This document shows positions 42,677 to 51,607 of a DNA stretch of 64,000 bases, one piece after another. The translations under genes were made by a program, and so were the position numbers. The DNA lies in contig NZ_JAFGZD010000001.1 in the NCBI RefSeq assembly GCF_017165765.1, positions 186,001 through 250,000 of the forward strand. The letters are read 5' to 3'. Positions within the stretch are counted from its first letter, which is position 1. The number at the start of each line of letters is the position of its first letter. The notes under the pieces were generated by a model. That model saw nothing but the letters and a program-made list of their open reading frames with translations, was not told the DNA's origin and did not search any database. The DNA is from Pseudomonas capsici (GTDB lineage Bacteria > Pseudomonadota > Gammaproteobacteria > Pseudomonadales > Pseudomonadaceae).

Positions 42677-44448
42677 GCCGGTACTCCTGCGCTGCTCAGT
42701 TGCCATTGGCGAATACGGGTGTGGTCCTGCCAGAGCTGTCGATACAGTTCGCAGCTTTCCAGTAACTGTTCATGGCGCCCGGCACCGCGTACCTGGCCCC
42801 GGTCCAGCACCACGATGCACTGCGCAGCGGTGACGGTATGCAGGCGGTGAGCGATCATCAGCACGGTCCGGCCGCGGCACAGATTGGCTAGCGCCTGCTG
42901 GATCAGCGCTTCGTTTTCGCTGTCGGCATACGCGGTGGCTTCGTCAAGAATCAGCACCGGTGCGTTCTTCAGCAGTGCACGGGCAATCGACAGGCGCTGG
43001 CGTTCGCCACCGGACAGTTGCGCGCCGCCTTCGCCGACAGGGGTCTGGTAACCCTGCGGCAGACGCATGATGAATTCGTGGGCACAGGCGGCGCGGGCGG
43101 CGGCTTCGACGCTGACCTGATCGGCATCGGGGCGCGCCAGCAGCAGGTTGTCGAGCACACTGCCGTCGAACAGATGAACATGCTGGAACACCGCGGCGAC
43201 CCGTTCGAGCAAGGCATCCAGCGGCCAGTCGCGCAGTTCCACGCCGCCCAGGGTGATGTGGCCGCTGTCGGCATCGAACAGGCGGCAGACCAGTTGCGCC
43301 ACGGTGCTCTTGCCCGAGCCGCTGGGGCCGACCAACGCCGTCAACTGGCCGGCCTGAGCGCTGAAGCTGACTTGATCCAGCGCCTTGCGCTCGCCATAGG
43401 CGTGGCAGACCTTGTCCAGTTGCAGATCCAGCGGCGCATCGGGGATGCGCGCGTCGGGGTTGGCACTCAACCGCGGGCTGAGCAGCACATTATTGATGCG
43501 CGCCAGTGCTGCGTTGCGCTGGACCTGATCGCCGAGCATGTAGGTCAGGCGCAACAGTGGCATCAGCACGGCGGGGGCCAGCAGCAGAAACAGCAACAGG
43601 GTTTCCAGGTTGAGGCTGCCTTGCAGCAGCAGCCAGGCGCCCAGCGGTGCGACGATGATCAGGTTGGCGCTGAGCAGGCCCGAGAAAACTACCCAGAACA
43701 GCGAGCTGCGGCGGGCAAAACCGGCGACCCAGGCGGCGGCACCGCGAATGTCATGGCTCAGGGTGCCGAAGCGCAGGCTGGTCAGGCCGAAGCTTTTGAC
43801 CACCTGAATGCCTTGCAGGTATTCGCTGAAACTCTGGGAAATCCGTTGCTGCAGGCTTTGCCATTGGGCCATGCGTTCGGCGGAGCCCTTGACCATCAGC
43901 ATCTGCGCGACAAAGGCCAGCGGCAGCGGAGCCATGCAGGCCAGCGCCAGACGCCAGTCGACGATGAACAGCAGGATCAGGGTCAGCGGCGGCATCACGG
44001 CGGCGGCTATCGAGTCGGGCAGCGAGTGGGCGAAGAAGCCTTCCAGCGAGCCGACATCGTCGTTGAGGGTACGGCGCAGGTCGCTGCTGCTGTTTCGACT
44101 GAAAAAGCTCAGTGGCACTTCGCCCAGGTGCCGGGCAATCCGGCTGCGCAACTGGCGCAGCAGCTCGAAGGCCGCCAGATGCGCCGTGACGTGGCTGATG
44201 GTCATGACCAGCCAGCGCAGAGCGACAGCCGCCAGCGCACCGAGCCCCCAGTTCAGGGCGACGTCGGCGTCAGGCGTGGCGCTGAGCAGGGTCTGGGCAA
44301 TCTTGTAGATGCACCACAGTGGCACCAGGCTGAGCAGGGTTGAAACCACGGCACAGCTGATCGCGATGGCAAACATTCCGGGCGCCAGTTTCAACAGCCC
44401 GGTGTGGCTCAAGGGTTCGATTGCGCTCGCATTGTGTTGTGGGTTCAT
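42673..44448 (-). CDS. ybtP: ABC transporter, fused membrane and ATPase half (YbtP-like)
   Basis: The protein of about 591 residues has an exporter-type membrane domain (about 25-310) followed by an ATPase with Walker A GPSGSGKSTVAQLV, signature LSGGERQRLSIARAL and Walker B VLILDEATAYADSE. In the second half of the pair and here, catalytic residues look intact. It should act with YbtQ at the inner membrane on chelate delivered through FyuA. I chose ATG 44448 with AGGAG 6 bases upstream; TTG 44454 is in frame but overlaps this site. The first gene after fyuA, it is separated from it by 133 bases that contain a stable hairpin. Confidence 0.88.
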   Translation of the reverse strand: MNPQHNASAIEPLSHTGLLKLAPGMFAIAISCAVVSTLLSLVPLWCIYKIAQTLLSATPDADVALNWGLGALAAVALRWLVMTISHVTAHLAAFELLRQLRSRIARHLGEVPLSFFSRNSSSDLRRTLNDDVGSLEGFFAHSLPDSIAAAVMPPLTLILLFIVDWRLALACMAPLPLAFVAQMLMVKGSAERMAQWQSLQQRISQSFSEYLQGIQVVKSFGLTSLRFGTLSHDIRGAAAWVAGFARRSSLFWVVFSGLLSANLIIVAPLGAWLLLQGSLNLETLLLFLLLAPAVLMPLLRLTYMLGDQVQRNAALARINNVLLSPRLSANPDARIPDAPLDLQLDKVCHAYGERKALDQVSFSAQAGQLTALVGPSGSGKSTVAQLVCRLFDADSGHITLGGVELRDWPLDALLERVAAVFQHVHLFDGSVLDNLLLARPDADQVSVEAAARAACAHEFIMRLPQGYQTPVGEGGAQLSGGERQRLSIARALLKNAPVLILDEATAYADSENEALIQQALANLCRGRTVLMIAHRLHTVTAAQCIVVLDRGQVRGAGRHEQLLESCELYRQLWQDHTRIRQWQLSSAGVPA

Positions 44449-44543
44449 TCGCAACTCCTCTGTTTTGCGTGTCTTTCAGCAGGCAGCACGATGCCGTGCC
44501 GACGGCTCGAAGGCCGTGGCAGGGAGGTGATGTCCCGTCGAGA

Positions 44544-44566
44544 GAGCGAAGCGCCTGGCTTCGCTC
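44544..44566 (-). other. Hairpin between fyuA and ybtP
   Basis: GAGCGAAG (44544-44551) pairs perfectly with CTTCGCTC (44559-44566). No T run follows on the minus strand, so it is not a standard terminator. It could protect the fyuA mRNA 3' end or act as a processing point. Confidence 0.4.
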
Positions 44567-44581
44567 GTTACACCTTGGGTG

Positions 44582-46585
44582 TCAGAACGTGATTCTGGTG
44601 CTCAGCCCCAATTCACGGCCCTGGCCGGGCTGGCTGAACTGCGCGCCAGAGGTGATGTAGGAGTAGGTCCGGTAATCCTTGTCGCCCAGGTTGTTGCCGT
44701 ACAGCGCCAGTTCCAGATCGGGTTTCGGTAGCCAGGCAAGGCGTGCATCCACCAGGCTGTAGCCGCCTTGCGACACTTCGTTGTCGACATCGAAATAATG
44801 CTTGCCGGTGTAGCTGATGCCGACACTCGGGCGCAGTTCGCCCAGCAGGTTGTCGAAGTAGAAGCTGCGTTCGGCCGAAGCGCGCAAGGTGCGTCCGGGT
44901 GTGTAGGTCAGGCTGTTGCCCTGGCGGTCGGAGTCGAGCATGCGGTTACGGTTGACGGTCCCGGCCAGACGAATCAGGGTGGCTTCGTCGGCGCGCCAGT
45001 CCAGGGACATTTCCGCCCCTTCACTGCGCGCCTTGCCGATGTTGCTCAAGGCCTGGGTGCCGGTGCCGGCGGCGCCGATGAACTGCTGCACGTCGTCGAT
45101 ATCGATGCGGTACAGCGCGGCGTTGAGCCACAGACGCTTGTCCAGCAGGCTGGATTTGACGCCGACTTCCATGTTCAGCGATTTCTCCGGCGAGTAAGCC
45201 ACCGAGTCGGCGGTGATGGAGCCGATGCGGTTGTAGCCACCGGCCTTGAAGCCTTTGCTGACCGAGGCATACAGGCGGGTATCCGGCGTCGCCTGGAAGC
45301 CCAGCGCCACTTTGGGCGTGGTGCTGGTGAAGGTATCGTTGCCCGTATAAACGAAGCCCGGCGTGAACAGTGCGTCCGCCTGGGTGTAAGTGGTTTCGGC
45401 CTTTTCCTCGCTGTGGCGGGCACCCAGGGTCAGGTCCCAGCGTGGTGCCAGATGCCAGGTGAATTCACCGAACACGGCTTTCTCAGTGTTTTCGATACGG
45501 CTGTCGGCGAGCCCGAAGGAGCCGAGCAACGGCGCGCCGGTTTCAGGTTCACGCTGTGAATGGCTGCGGCTCTTCTGCCAGTACAGACCGCCCACTGCAT
45601 CCCAGGCACGGTCTGCGCCCTGGGTGGAGAGGCGCAGTTCCTGGCTGACGGTGCGCTGTTTTTCCGGCCACAGGAAGCCCATGTCGCCGAACAGGCGTTC
45701 GTGACGATAGTTTTGCAGCGAGGTGATGGAGGTCAGTTTCAGGGAGTCGCTGAGGTTCCAGTCCAGAGTCGCGCTGCTGGTTTCGACCCGGCGTACATAC
45801 ACCGACTCCATCAGCGGCACACTGGCCCGCCGCTGCTCGTAGGTGGCGTCGGCCAGGTACTGCTCGTTGTAGGAGGTCAGGCGATCACGGGCATAGGCCA
45901 GTTTAAGGCTGAAGTCTTCGTTGGGCCGGAACGTCAGCGCGACGTTGCCGCCACCGTTGTCGCTGTCGCCATGATGTTCGCTGCGGGTCAGTTCGCCATT
46001 GGTGTCATCGTGGTAGACCGTGCCCTGAATGAACAGCCTGTCCTCGATCAGCGGGGCCGAGCCGCTGGCCGCGACTTGTTGATGCAGGTTGCTGAAGCGG
46101 CTTTGCAGAGTGGCCGTCGGGGTGTTGTCCGGCTGGCGGGTAATGATGTTCAGCGCCCCGGCATGGGCGTTGCGTCCGTACAGGGTGCCTTGCGGTCCTT
46201 TGAGCAGCTCGATGTGTTCGACGTCGAGCAACTGCTGATTGAAGGTGCCCAGGTACTGCGGGACGCCATCGACGTAGATCGCGACCGGGGCGTTGTAAGG
46301 GTCCGAAGAGGAAATCCCGCGCATGCTCAGGCTGGGGAACACGCTGGCGCCGGTATTGCGTATCAGCAGCTCGGGGAACACTCGCTCCAGATCGCCACTG
46401 TTATAGACGTTGGCGCGCTCAAGGTCGTCGGCATTGGCCACCGACAGCGCCAGATCGGTCTGATCCTGGGCCTGGGTCCGTTTGCTGGCGGTCACTTGCA
46501 TTTCCGGCAGGTTGAGAACATCGTCCGCCAGAGCTTGGCCGGATACGGCGAACATGATCGCCAGGCTGAGGATAGAGCGCTGCAT
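44582..46585 (-). CDS. fyuA: TonB-dependent ferric yersiniabactin receptor
   Basis: The 667-residue outer membrane protein (about 673 in Yersinia) has a signal peptide (MQRSILSLAIMFAVSGQALA). A TonB-box-like segment (LNLPEMQVTASKR), a plug domain (FPELLIRNTGASVFPSLSMRGISSSDPYN, LLKGPQGTLYGRNAHAGALNIITR) and a 22-strand barrel ending in aromatic residues (RELGLSTRITF) follow. It imports the metal chelate using TonB-ExbB-ExbD energy. It is the first gene of the biosynthesis and transport strand and is divergent from ybtA, with a Fur-like box and AraC half-sites between them. Confidence 0.93.
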   Translation of the reverse strand: MQRSILSLAIMFAVSGQALADDVLNLPEMQVTASKRTQAQDQTDLALSVANADDLERANVYNSGDLERVFPELLIRNTGASVFPSLSMRGISSSDPYNAPVAIYVDGVPQYLGTFNQQLLDVEHIELLKGPQGTLYGRNAHAGALNIITRQPDNTPTATLQSRFSNLHQQVAASGSAPLIEDRLFIQGTVYHDDTNGELTRSEHHGDSDNGGGNVALTFRPNEDFSLKLAYARDRLTSYNEQYLADATYEQRRASVPLMESVYVRRVETSSATLDWNLSDSLKLTSITSLQNYRHERLFGDMGFLWPEKQRTVSQELRLSTQGADRAWDAVGGLYWQKSRSHSQREPETGAPLLGSFGLADSRIENTEKAVFGEFTWHLAPRWDLTLGARHSEEKAETTYTQADALFTPGFVYTGNDTFTSTTPKVALGFQATPDTRLYASVSKGFKAGGYNRIGSITADSVAYSPEKSLNMEVGVKSSLLDKRLWLNAALYRIDIDDVQQFIGAAGTGTQALSNIGKARSEGAEMSLDWRADEATLIRLAGTVNRNRMLDSDRQGNSLTYTPGRTLRASAERSFYFDNLLGELRPSVGISYTGKHYFDVDNEVSQGGYSLVDARLAWLPKPDLELALYGNNLGDKDYRTYSYITSGAQFSQPGQGRELGLSTRITF

Positions 46586-46645
46586 GAGAAGACTCTGCTG
46601 TGATGGAAGCCGCTATCTTCTGGTTATGGTTATGTTGTTGCGCGT

Positions 46646-46674
46646 GCGATCGGGGTATTAATGCGCGCAATCGG
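46646..46674. promoter_or_regulatory. Direct repeats, candidate YbtA binding site
   Basis: GCGATCGG (46646-46653) and GCAATCGG (46667-46674) differ by one base and are spaced exactly 21 bp, two helical turns, as is usual for AraC-family half-sites. They lie between fyuA and ybtA, about 60 bp upstream of the fyuA start. Binding by YbtA is inferred. Confidence 0.5.
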
Positions 46675-46683
46675 CACTATAGT

Positions 46684-46698
46684 TGATAAGTGTTATCA
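46684..46698. promoter_or_regulatory. Fur box-like palindrome at the ybtA/fyuA promoters
   Basis: TGATAAGTGTTATCA has perfect 6-bp arms and matches the 7-1-7 Fur consensus in all but the two inner positions. It starts beside TATAGT (46678-46683), a possible -10 of ybtA, and lies 33 bp upstream of the ybtA ATG. Iron repression of both genes is expected from the yersiniabactin system in Yersinia. Confidence 0.65.
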
Positions 46699-46730
46699 TT
46701 TGAGTCTGATTCCCAAAAGAGTACGTGCCG

Positions 46731-47675
46731 ATGAGCCTCAATCATTACCACGCTGATTATGAGTTGCCCAAGGTGCTGACCGAAGAGGTGGGCGATGAGC
46801 TCGATATCCGCCTGATCGAATGGCAGGTCGAGGAAGACCGGCACCTGGATGCTTCCTGCGAGGCTTCGCTGACTGTCTCCTATCACGCCAACTGCGCGGG
46901 CTGGCGCAGCTTTGCCGATACCTCGCCCTTGAGCTGGCGCGAAGATCATTGCTGTCTGTTTCACTCGACGGTGCCGTTACAGGGCGTGGGCTTTGTTCCG
47001 GCCGGTACTCGCTGGCGCGGGGTGAACATCAGCTTTGCGGCTCACCGGCTGGGCATGCTTGACCTGGCCACCCAACTGTTCGAGTACGACGGCCCCTGGG
47101 AGAAAACCCGCACGCTGGACAGCGCGGCGCGTCTGGCACAGTTCCCTGCGCCACACGTAGTGCGACGCATTGGCCAGGAAATGCTCGGCTGTCGGCTGGA
47201 AGGCGTTGCCAGGGACTTGCTGCTGCGCGGTAAGGCCTATGAAATGCTCGGGCAGTTGACCGCACATATTCAGGACCTGGCGCGCTTCACCGGACTGAGT
47301 GCCGGCGGTCGCGATCTGGCCCGTGTCGAGCGGGCGCGCAAACTGCTGGAGGCTCATCCCGAGCAGGAATGGACCATCGAGTCACTGGCGCAGTGTGTGG
47401 AACTCAACACCAAGAAACTCAAGCAGGGTTTTCGCGACGTCTACGACAGCGGCGTGTACGGCTATCTGCAGAAAGTCCGTATCGAGCGGGCTGCGCAACT
47501 TCTAAAGCAAAGGGGATCGGTCAGCGAAGTGGCGGCGGCAGTCGGGTATTCCAATGCCAGCCACTTCGCCAAGGTCTTTCGTCGTTACTACGGCATCAAT
47601 CCGCTGCATTTCAGTACGCTGGCTGCCAATGGCATGGATGAGGTGGCGATCCGCGCCGGTGCCGATCCATTCTGA
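46731..47675 (+). CDS. ybtA: AraC-family activator of the yersiniabactin genes
   Basis: The 314-residue protein has a C-terminal AraC helix-turn-helix pair (about 210-310): IESLAQCVELNTKKLKQGFRDVY, then SVSEVAAAVGYSNASHFAKVFRRYYGINPLHF. The N-terminal domain (FHSTVPLQGVGFVPAGTRWRGVNISF) is expected to sense the siderophore, as for YbtA and PchR, which activate receptor and synthesis genes with the ferric chelate. Length agrees with YbtA (about 319). I chose ATG 46731 (MSLNHYHADYE); an in-frame GTG lies at 46725. It is divergent from fyuA and converges with the second TonB receptor gene 15 bases away. Confidence 0.9.
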   Translation: MSLNHYHADYELPKVLTEEVGDELDIRLIEWQVEEDRHLDASCEASLTVSYHANCAGWRSFADTSPLSWREDHCCLFHSTVPLQGVGFVPAGTRWRGVNISFAAHRLGMLDLATQLFEYDGPWEKTRTLDSAARLAQFPAPHVVRRIGQEMLGCRLEGVARDLLLRGKAYEMLGQLTAHIQDLARFTGLSAGGRDLARVERARKLLEAHPEQEWTIESLAQCVELNTKKLKQGFRDVYDSGVYGYLQKVRIERAAQLLKQRGSVSEVAAAVGYSNASHFAKVFRRYYGINPLHFSTLAANGMDEVAIRAGADPF

Positions 47676-47690
47676 GCCGCAAGACGTGCT

Positions 47691-50186
47691 TCAGAAGTCA
47701 TAGGCGATCTTGCTGTACCAGAATCCGCCACCCGGATAGAACGGCGGGTTGCTGTAGAGATTCAGGCCATTGGCCGAAGGGATTGCGTTCTTGTCCGGGC
47801 GCACATCGAAAATGTTGGTGCCTCCCAGGCTGACCGTGATGTTTTCCTGAATGGTGTAGGACAGGTCCAGATCGGTAATCCATTTGGCACCGAAGCTGCG
47901 GTCGCCACTTTCCAGTTGTTGCAGTGTCTTGACCTTGCCGTAACGGGTGGTCTGCAGGTTCACATTCAGGTCGCCCAGGGTCCAGTTGGCACCCAGAACC
48001 CATTTGGTCTTGGGTTGGGCATCGGTGAGGTCGCCTTCCCGGGCACGACCGACCCAGGTCAGGCTGCCGCCGGTATTGTCGCCCAGGCCTTGCAAGGCCG
48101 AAGGCGCGTTCTTGACGTCGGTGATGATGGTCTTGTTGTAATTGAATCCGGCGCTCCAGCGCACATCGCCAAAGGCACCGTAACGGCTGGAATGATCGAA
48201 CACGATATCCAGGCCGCGAGTGCGGGTGTCGAAGGCGTTGGCGTAATACGAGGTCCAGGTGCTGTTGTCCACGCCCTGGGCCGTGAGAATCGGTGCCAGT
48301 GCCGGGCCGTAAAGGCTTTCGGTGCGTGCGATGCGGTCGGCGATCTCGATCCAGTAGGCATCGACCGTCAGGCTGGTGCGCGGTGCCGGTTGCCAGGTCA
48401 GACCCAGGCCCAGGTTGCGGGATTTTTCCGGGTCCAGAGGTGTGGCACCCAGCGCTTGGGCCAGCGCCGAGTTGACCGGCGCAATGCGGGTCACGGCGGG
48501 CACGACGGTGCCGTCGGGGGCCGTGCCGACCCGGTTGTCCGAGATGCTGTAGCCGATCTGGGTCAGGGAGGGCGCCCGGAAGCCTGTGCCCACTGTGCCG
48601 CGCACCGCGAAGGTGTCGGTGAATTCATAGCGGGAGTTGAGCTTGGCACTGAGGGTGTTGCCCGAGTCGTCATCGAAATGCTCTGCGCGCAGTGCCAGAT
48701 CGATGAACAAGGGCTCGATGGGCGTGATGCCGAAGTCCACATAAGCCGCATAGTTGTTGCGTTTGATGCTGGTTGCATCCTGAGGCGAAATGACCGCCGC
48801 AGCCTGAGCGGCAATCGAGGCCAACTGGCCTGCCAGCGGATTGGGCTGGCCACTGGGCAGAGTGGCCGGGAAACGATAGCCACCCACTTGATAGGCCTGT
48901 GCGTCACCGGCGAAGGTCCGGAAGCGCTCCCAGCGATGTTCCAGGCCTGCGGAAACCTGTAGCGGGACGCCGAACACGCCGTCAAAGGCGCGGGTGATAT
49001 CCAGGTTGTTGACCCACTGCTCGAAGCGATAGGTCGCCAGGTCATCGAATGAAGTCGGGGAGGCCGGCCCCAGTGACGGGTTGATGGTCAGGTCACTGTA
49101 TTGATGATTGTTGTTGCGTCCGTATGTGGTGCTCAGGTCCCAGTTCCAGCCCAGGGATTCGCCTTTGGCGCCGATCAGGTACTGGTAGTCGGTGTCATCC
49201 AGGTTGTTCAGCGGGTAGTAGCCGTCGGGGAACAGTTCCGGAATGTTGGCGTTGCCATTGGGGTAGCGGAAATAGTTGTTGATGATGGCGTCGCGTTGGC
49301 CATAGGTGCCGTAGGAATACAGCCGGGTCTGCTCATCCAGGGGCAGTTCGGCGTTGTAGGCCAGGTTGAAGGCCTTGATCTGCGGATCGCCATTCTTGAC
49401 GCCTACCCGGTCCCAGGTCGCTTCGCGAGGATCGCCGGGGAAATAGGCATTGTTGGTAGCCTTTTCATTCCAGCTGGCATCGCCGCGTTTGCGCGCATCG
49501 GCGGACAGGTGCAGGAAACCGCCATCCCCCAGTTCGAAGCCCGTATCGCCCTCGAACTTGGTCACTTCGCCTTCACCGCTGTAGAGCCTGCCATAGGTCA
49601 CGCCCAGGTGGCCGCCCTGGGCGCTGGATTTGAGGATGACGTTGATCACGCCCGCGATGGCATCGGAGCCATACTGGGCAGCGGCGCTGTCCTTGAGGAC
49701 TTCGATGCGCTCCACCGCGCTGATGGGGATCATGTCGATATCCACCGAGTTGGCACCGCTGCTGTCGGTGGAGCCGTTGGCGGGGAGGGCACTGTTATGG
49801 CGTCGCTTGCCATTGACCAGCACCAGTGTGTAGGCCGGTGCCAGGCTGCGGTTGGACAGAGGGCGGATGGTGGAGTTGTAACCGGCGACGTTGGTGCCGT
49901 AATTGAACGAAGGCAACAGCTTGGCGATGGCTTCGGTCAGGTCGGCGCGGCCGGTCTTGAGCAGTTGTTCGCTGGTGACGATATCGATGGGCGCCGGGCT
50001 GTCGGTCACCGTGCGTTCGGTGCCGCGAATCCCGGTGGAGATGACCGTGACCTTGTCCAGACGGGTATCATTGCCGGCTTCTTCTGCTGCCTGCACGGGC
50101 GTTATCAAGCCCAGACCGGCAAGGGCGATGCCTTTCAACAGGTGAGGGGGCAGGGACGTTCTGGCTGCTCGAGCAGTGAAGGCCAT
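47691..50186 (-). CDS. TonB-dependent outer membrane receptor, probably for copper
   Basis: The 831-residue receptor has a signal peptide ending ITPVQAAEEA, a TonB-box-like stretch (LDKVTVISTG), a plug (PIDIVTSEQLLKTGRADLTEAIAKLLPSF, RIEVLKDSAAAQYGSDAIAGVINVIL) and a barrel that ends WYSKIAYDF. AAGGA lies 9 bases before ATG 50186. It is divergent from DUF2946, SCO1 and PCu(A)C genes, a set that commonly surrounds copper-linked TonB receptors in Pseudomonas, so a copper compound is the best guess. The repeated NXXR-type plug loop does not identify the ligand. It could also take a siderophore related to the adjacent yersiniabactin. Confidence 0.85.
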   Translation of the reverse strand: MAFTARAARTSLPPHLLKGIALAGLGLITPVQAAEEAGNDTRLDKVTVISTGIRGTERTVTDSPAPIDIVTSEQLLKTGRADLTEAIAKLLPSFNYGTNVAGYNSTIRPLSNRSLAPAYTLVLVNGKRRHNSALPANGSTDSSGANSVDIDMIPISAVERIEVLKDSAAAQYGSDAIAGVINVILKSSAQGGHLGVTYGRLYSGEGEVTKFEGDTGFELGDGGFLHLSADARKRGDASWNEKATNNAYFPGDPREATWDRVGVKNGDPQIKAFNLAYNAELPLDEQTRLYSYGTYGQRDAIINNYFRYPNGNANIPELFPDGYYPLNNLDDTDYQYLIGAKGESLGWNWDLSTTYGRNNNHQYSDLTINPSLGPASPTSFDDLATYRFEQWVNNLDITRAFDGVFGVPLQVSAGLEHRWERFRTFAGDAQAYQVGGYRFPATLPSGQPNPLAGQLASIAAQAAAVISPQDATSIKRNNYAAYVDFGITPIEPLFIDLALRAEHFDDDSGNTLSAKLNSRYEFTDTFAVRGTVGTGFRAPSLTQIGYSISDNRVGTAPDGTVVPAVTRIAPVNSALAQALGATPLDPEKSRNLGLGLTWQPAPRTSLTVDAYWIEIADRIARTESLYGPALAPILTAQGVDNSTWTSYYANAFDTRTRGLDIVFDHSSRYGAFGDVRWSAGFNYNKTIITDVKNAPSALQGLGDNTGGSLTWVGRAREGDLTDAQPKTKWVLGANWTLGDLNVNLQTTRYGKVKTLQQLESGDRSFGAKWITDLDLSYTIQENITVSLGGTNIFDVRPDKNAIPSANGLNLYSNPPFYPGGGFWYSKIAYDF

Positions 50187-50531
50187 GGGTGATGATCCTT
50201 GTCAGTTTCGGGAAGTTTTTCTGAGCCTCCACTGGTAAGGGTCGGTCTGTAAGCGGGAATATATGGTTATGAAACAATCATGTGAAAGTTCTTTTCGGCA
50301 TAAGCTAATTATGAAAAATATGTATTTATATTTTAAAGTAGATAAATTAATTGCATTTTATGGTCGGTGAATAATCTGTTCTGACCGCCCCGAGCATCTC
50401 AGTTGCGCTGCCTGCGCCACTTTGTCGCACCTCGGGCTGTGGCCCGTAACCGCACGCTTCCTGCCTTTGCCTGCATGCCGTCCGTGGATTCGCGGTGTTC
50501 GGCGCAGCGTGAGAGTGGTAGATTCGCGACC
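50187..50531. other. Divergent intergenic region, AT-rich centre
   Basis: The stretch separates the TonB receptor from the DUF2946 gene. Bases 50255-50365 are strongly AT-rich (for example TATTTATATTTTAAAG), unlike the rest of the window, and likely contain both promoters. No Fur, Zur or Cue-type palindrome was recognised. The open frame before 50532 is not protein-like. Confidence 0.5.
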
Positions 50532-50909
50532 ATGAAATTCGTCCGAACCCACCGCTCGCTCATTGCCTGGATGCTGTATGGCTTCATCCTGTTCAATGGG
50601 TTCATGTGCAGCATCAGCCATGGGCAGATGCTGGGGACGTTTTCCTCTGTAGAGGCCGCCGATATCTGTGGCGATCACCCGGACACTTCCCTGTCTATGG
50701 AAGGCCCGGACGAGGCCAGGCATGCGTTGGTCATGCAACTGGCGATGCTTGACTGCACCTTTGCCGGCAAGCTGACCGGTTTCGTGGTGTTCTTCATCGG
50801 GCTGGGCTGGCTGCTTCGCTCGCGCAATGTCAGGCTGCGCATCCCGCCGGGCCTGATGCGCGAGTCTTCCCGTCACACTTCGCCGGGGCTGGTGCCGCAG
50901 GCACCCTGA
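50532..50909 (+). CDS. DUF2946 family membrane protein
   Basis: The 125-residue protein begins MKFVRTHRSLIAWMLYGFILFNGFMC, with one hydrophobic segment near the N-terminus and a second near 80-100 (GKLTGFVVFFIGLGWLL). Cys and His residues (FMCSISHGQM, DICGDHP, LDCTF) are typical of DUF2946, a family found near copper genes. It probably sits in the inner membrane. I chose ATG 50532; the frame is open farther upstream but without protein-like sequence. It is followed by the SCO1 gene 92 bases on. Confidence 0.78.
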   Translation: MKFVRTHRSLIAWMLYGFILFNGFMCSISHGQMLGTFSSVEAADICGDHPDTSLSMEGPDEARHALVMQLAMLDCTFAGKLTGFVVFFIGLGWLLRSRNVRLRIPPGLMRESSRHTSPGLVPQAP

Positions 50910-51001
50910 AGCCCGGTCTTGCGTTCACTGGTTGTCTGCAGCGCATCCGGCATGTGACGTGCTGCATGCCTTGCCTGTTTTCCTTCAAAGGACCGTAATG
51001 C

Positions 51002-51607
51002 ATGACTCAATACCTGACCCGTCGCGAAGTGCTCGCGGGCCTCTCATTGCTGAGCCTTGGCGTTCTGACCGGTTGCAATAACTCCAATGCCTTGCCGTTC
51101 AAGTACGGCAAGGATCTGAGCAACAAGATCATCGGGCGCAACTTCAAGCTGCGCAACGCTCAGGGCGACGTGCTGACCCTGTCGAGTTTCCGGGGTTACA
51201 TGCCGATGGTGTTTTTCGGCTTTACCCAGTGCCCGGCAGTCTGTCCGACCGCATTGGCCCGGGCGGCGCAGATCAAGAAACTGATGGGCGCCGATGCCGA
51301 TACCTTCCAGGTGGTGTTCATCACCCTGGACCCTGAGCGTGACACGCCAAAAGTCATCGAATCCTACGTAAAGGCTTTCGATCCAAGCTTTGTGGCGCTG
51401 TCCGGCACTCTGGAAGAAACCGCGGCCACGGCCAAGGAATTCGGCGTGTTCTACGAGAAGGTGCCGCTGGGCGACACTTATACGATTTCCCACACCTCCA
51501 CCAGCTATGTGTTCGATACCCGTGGCGTGTTGCGCCTCGGCCTGTCTCACTCGCTGTCCGCACAGCAATGCGCGGAAGACCTGCTCACTTTGATGGAAGT
51601 ATGTTGA
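51002..51607 (+). CDS. SCO1/SenC-family copper lipoprotein
   Basis: The 201-residue protein has an N-terminal signal with lipobox VLTGCNN (Cys near residue 25). A thioredoxin-like fold follows with the copper motif CPAVCP (near 76-81) and the third ligand His in ISHTSTSYVFD (near 165). SCO proteins deliver copper to the CuA site of cytochrome oxidase or act in copper handling and thiol redox in the periplasm. The stop overlaps the start of the PCu(A)C gene, so the two are translationally coupled. Together they form a periplasmic copper relay. Confidence 0.9.
   Translation: MTQYLTRREVLAGLSLLSLGVLTGCNNSNALPFKYGKDLSNKIIGRNFKLRNAQGDVLTLSSFRGYMPMVFFGFTQCPAVCPTALARAAQIKKLMGADADTFQVVFITLDPERDTPKVIESYVKAFDPSFVALSGTLEETAATAKEFGVFYEKVPLGDTYTISHTSTSYVFDTRGVLRLGLSHSLSAQQCAEDLLTLMEVC

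Noticed and set aside
18858..47675. Yersiniabactin locus as a recently acquired high-pathogenicity island
   Set aside because: No integrase, tRNA or attachment repeats at its ends, composition like the surroundings, and pchA-pchB in place of ybtS.
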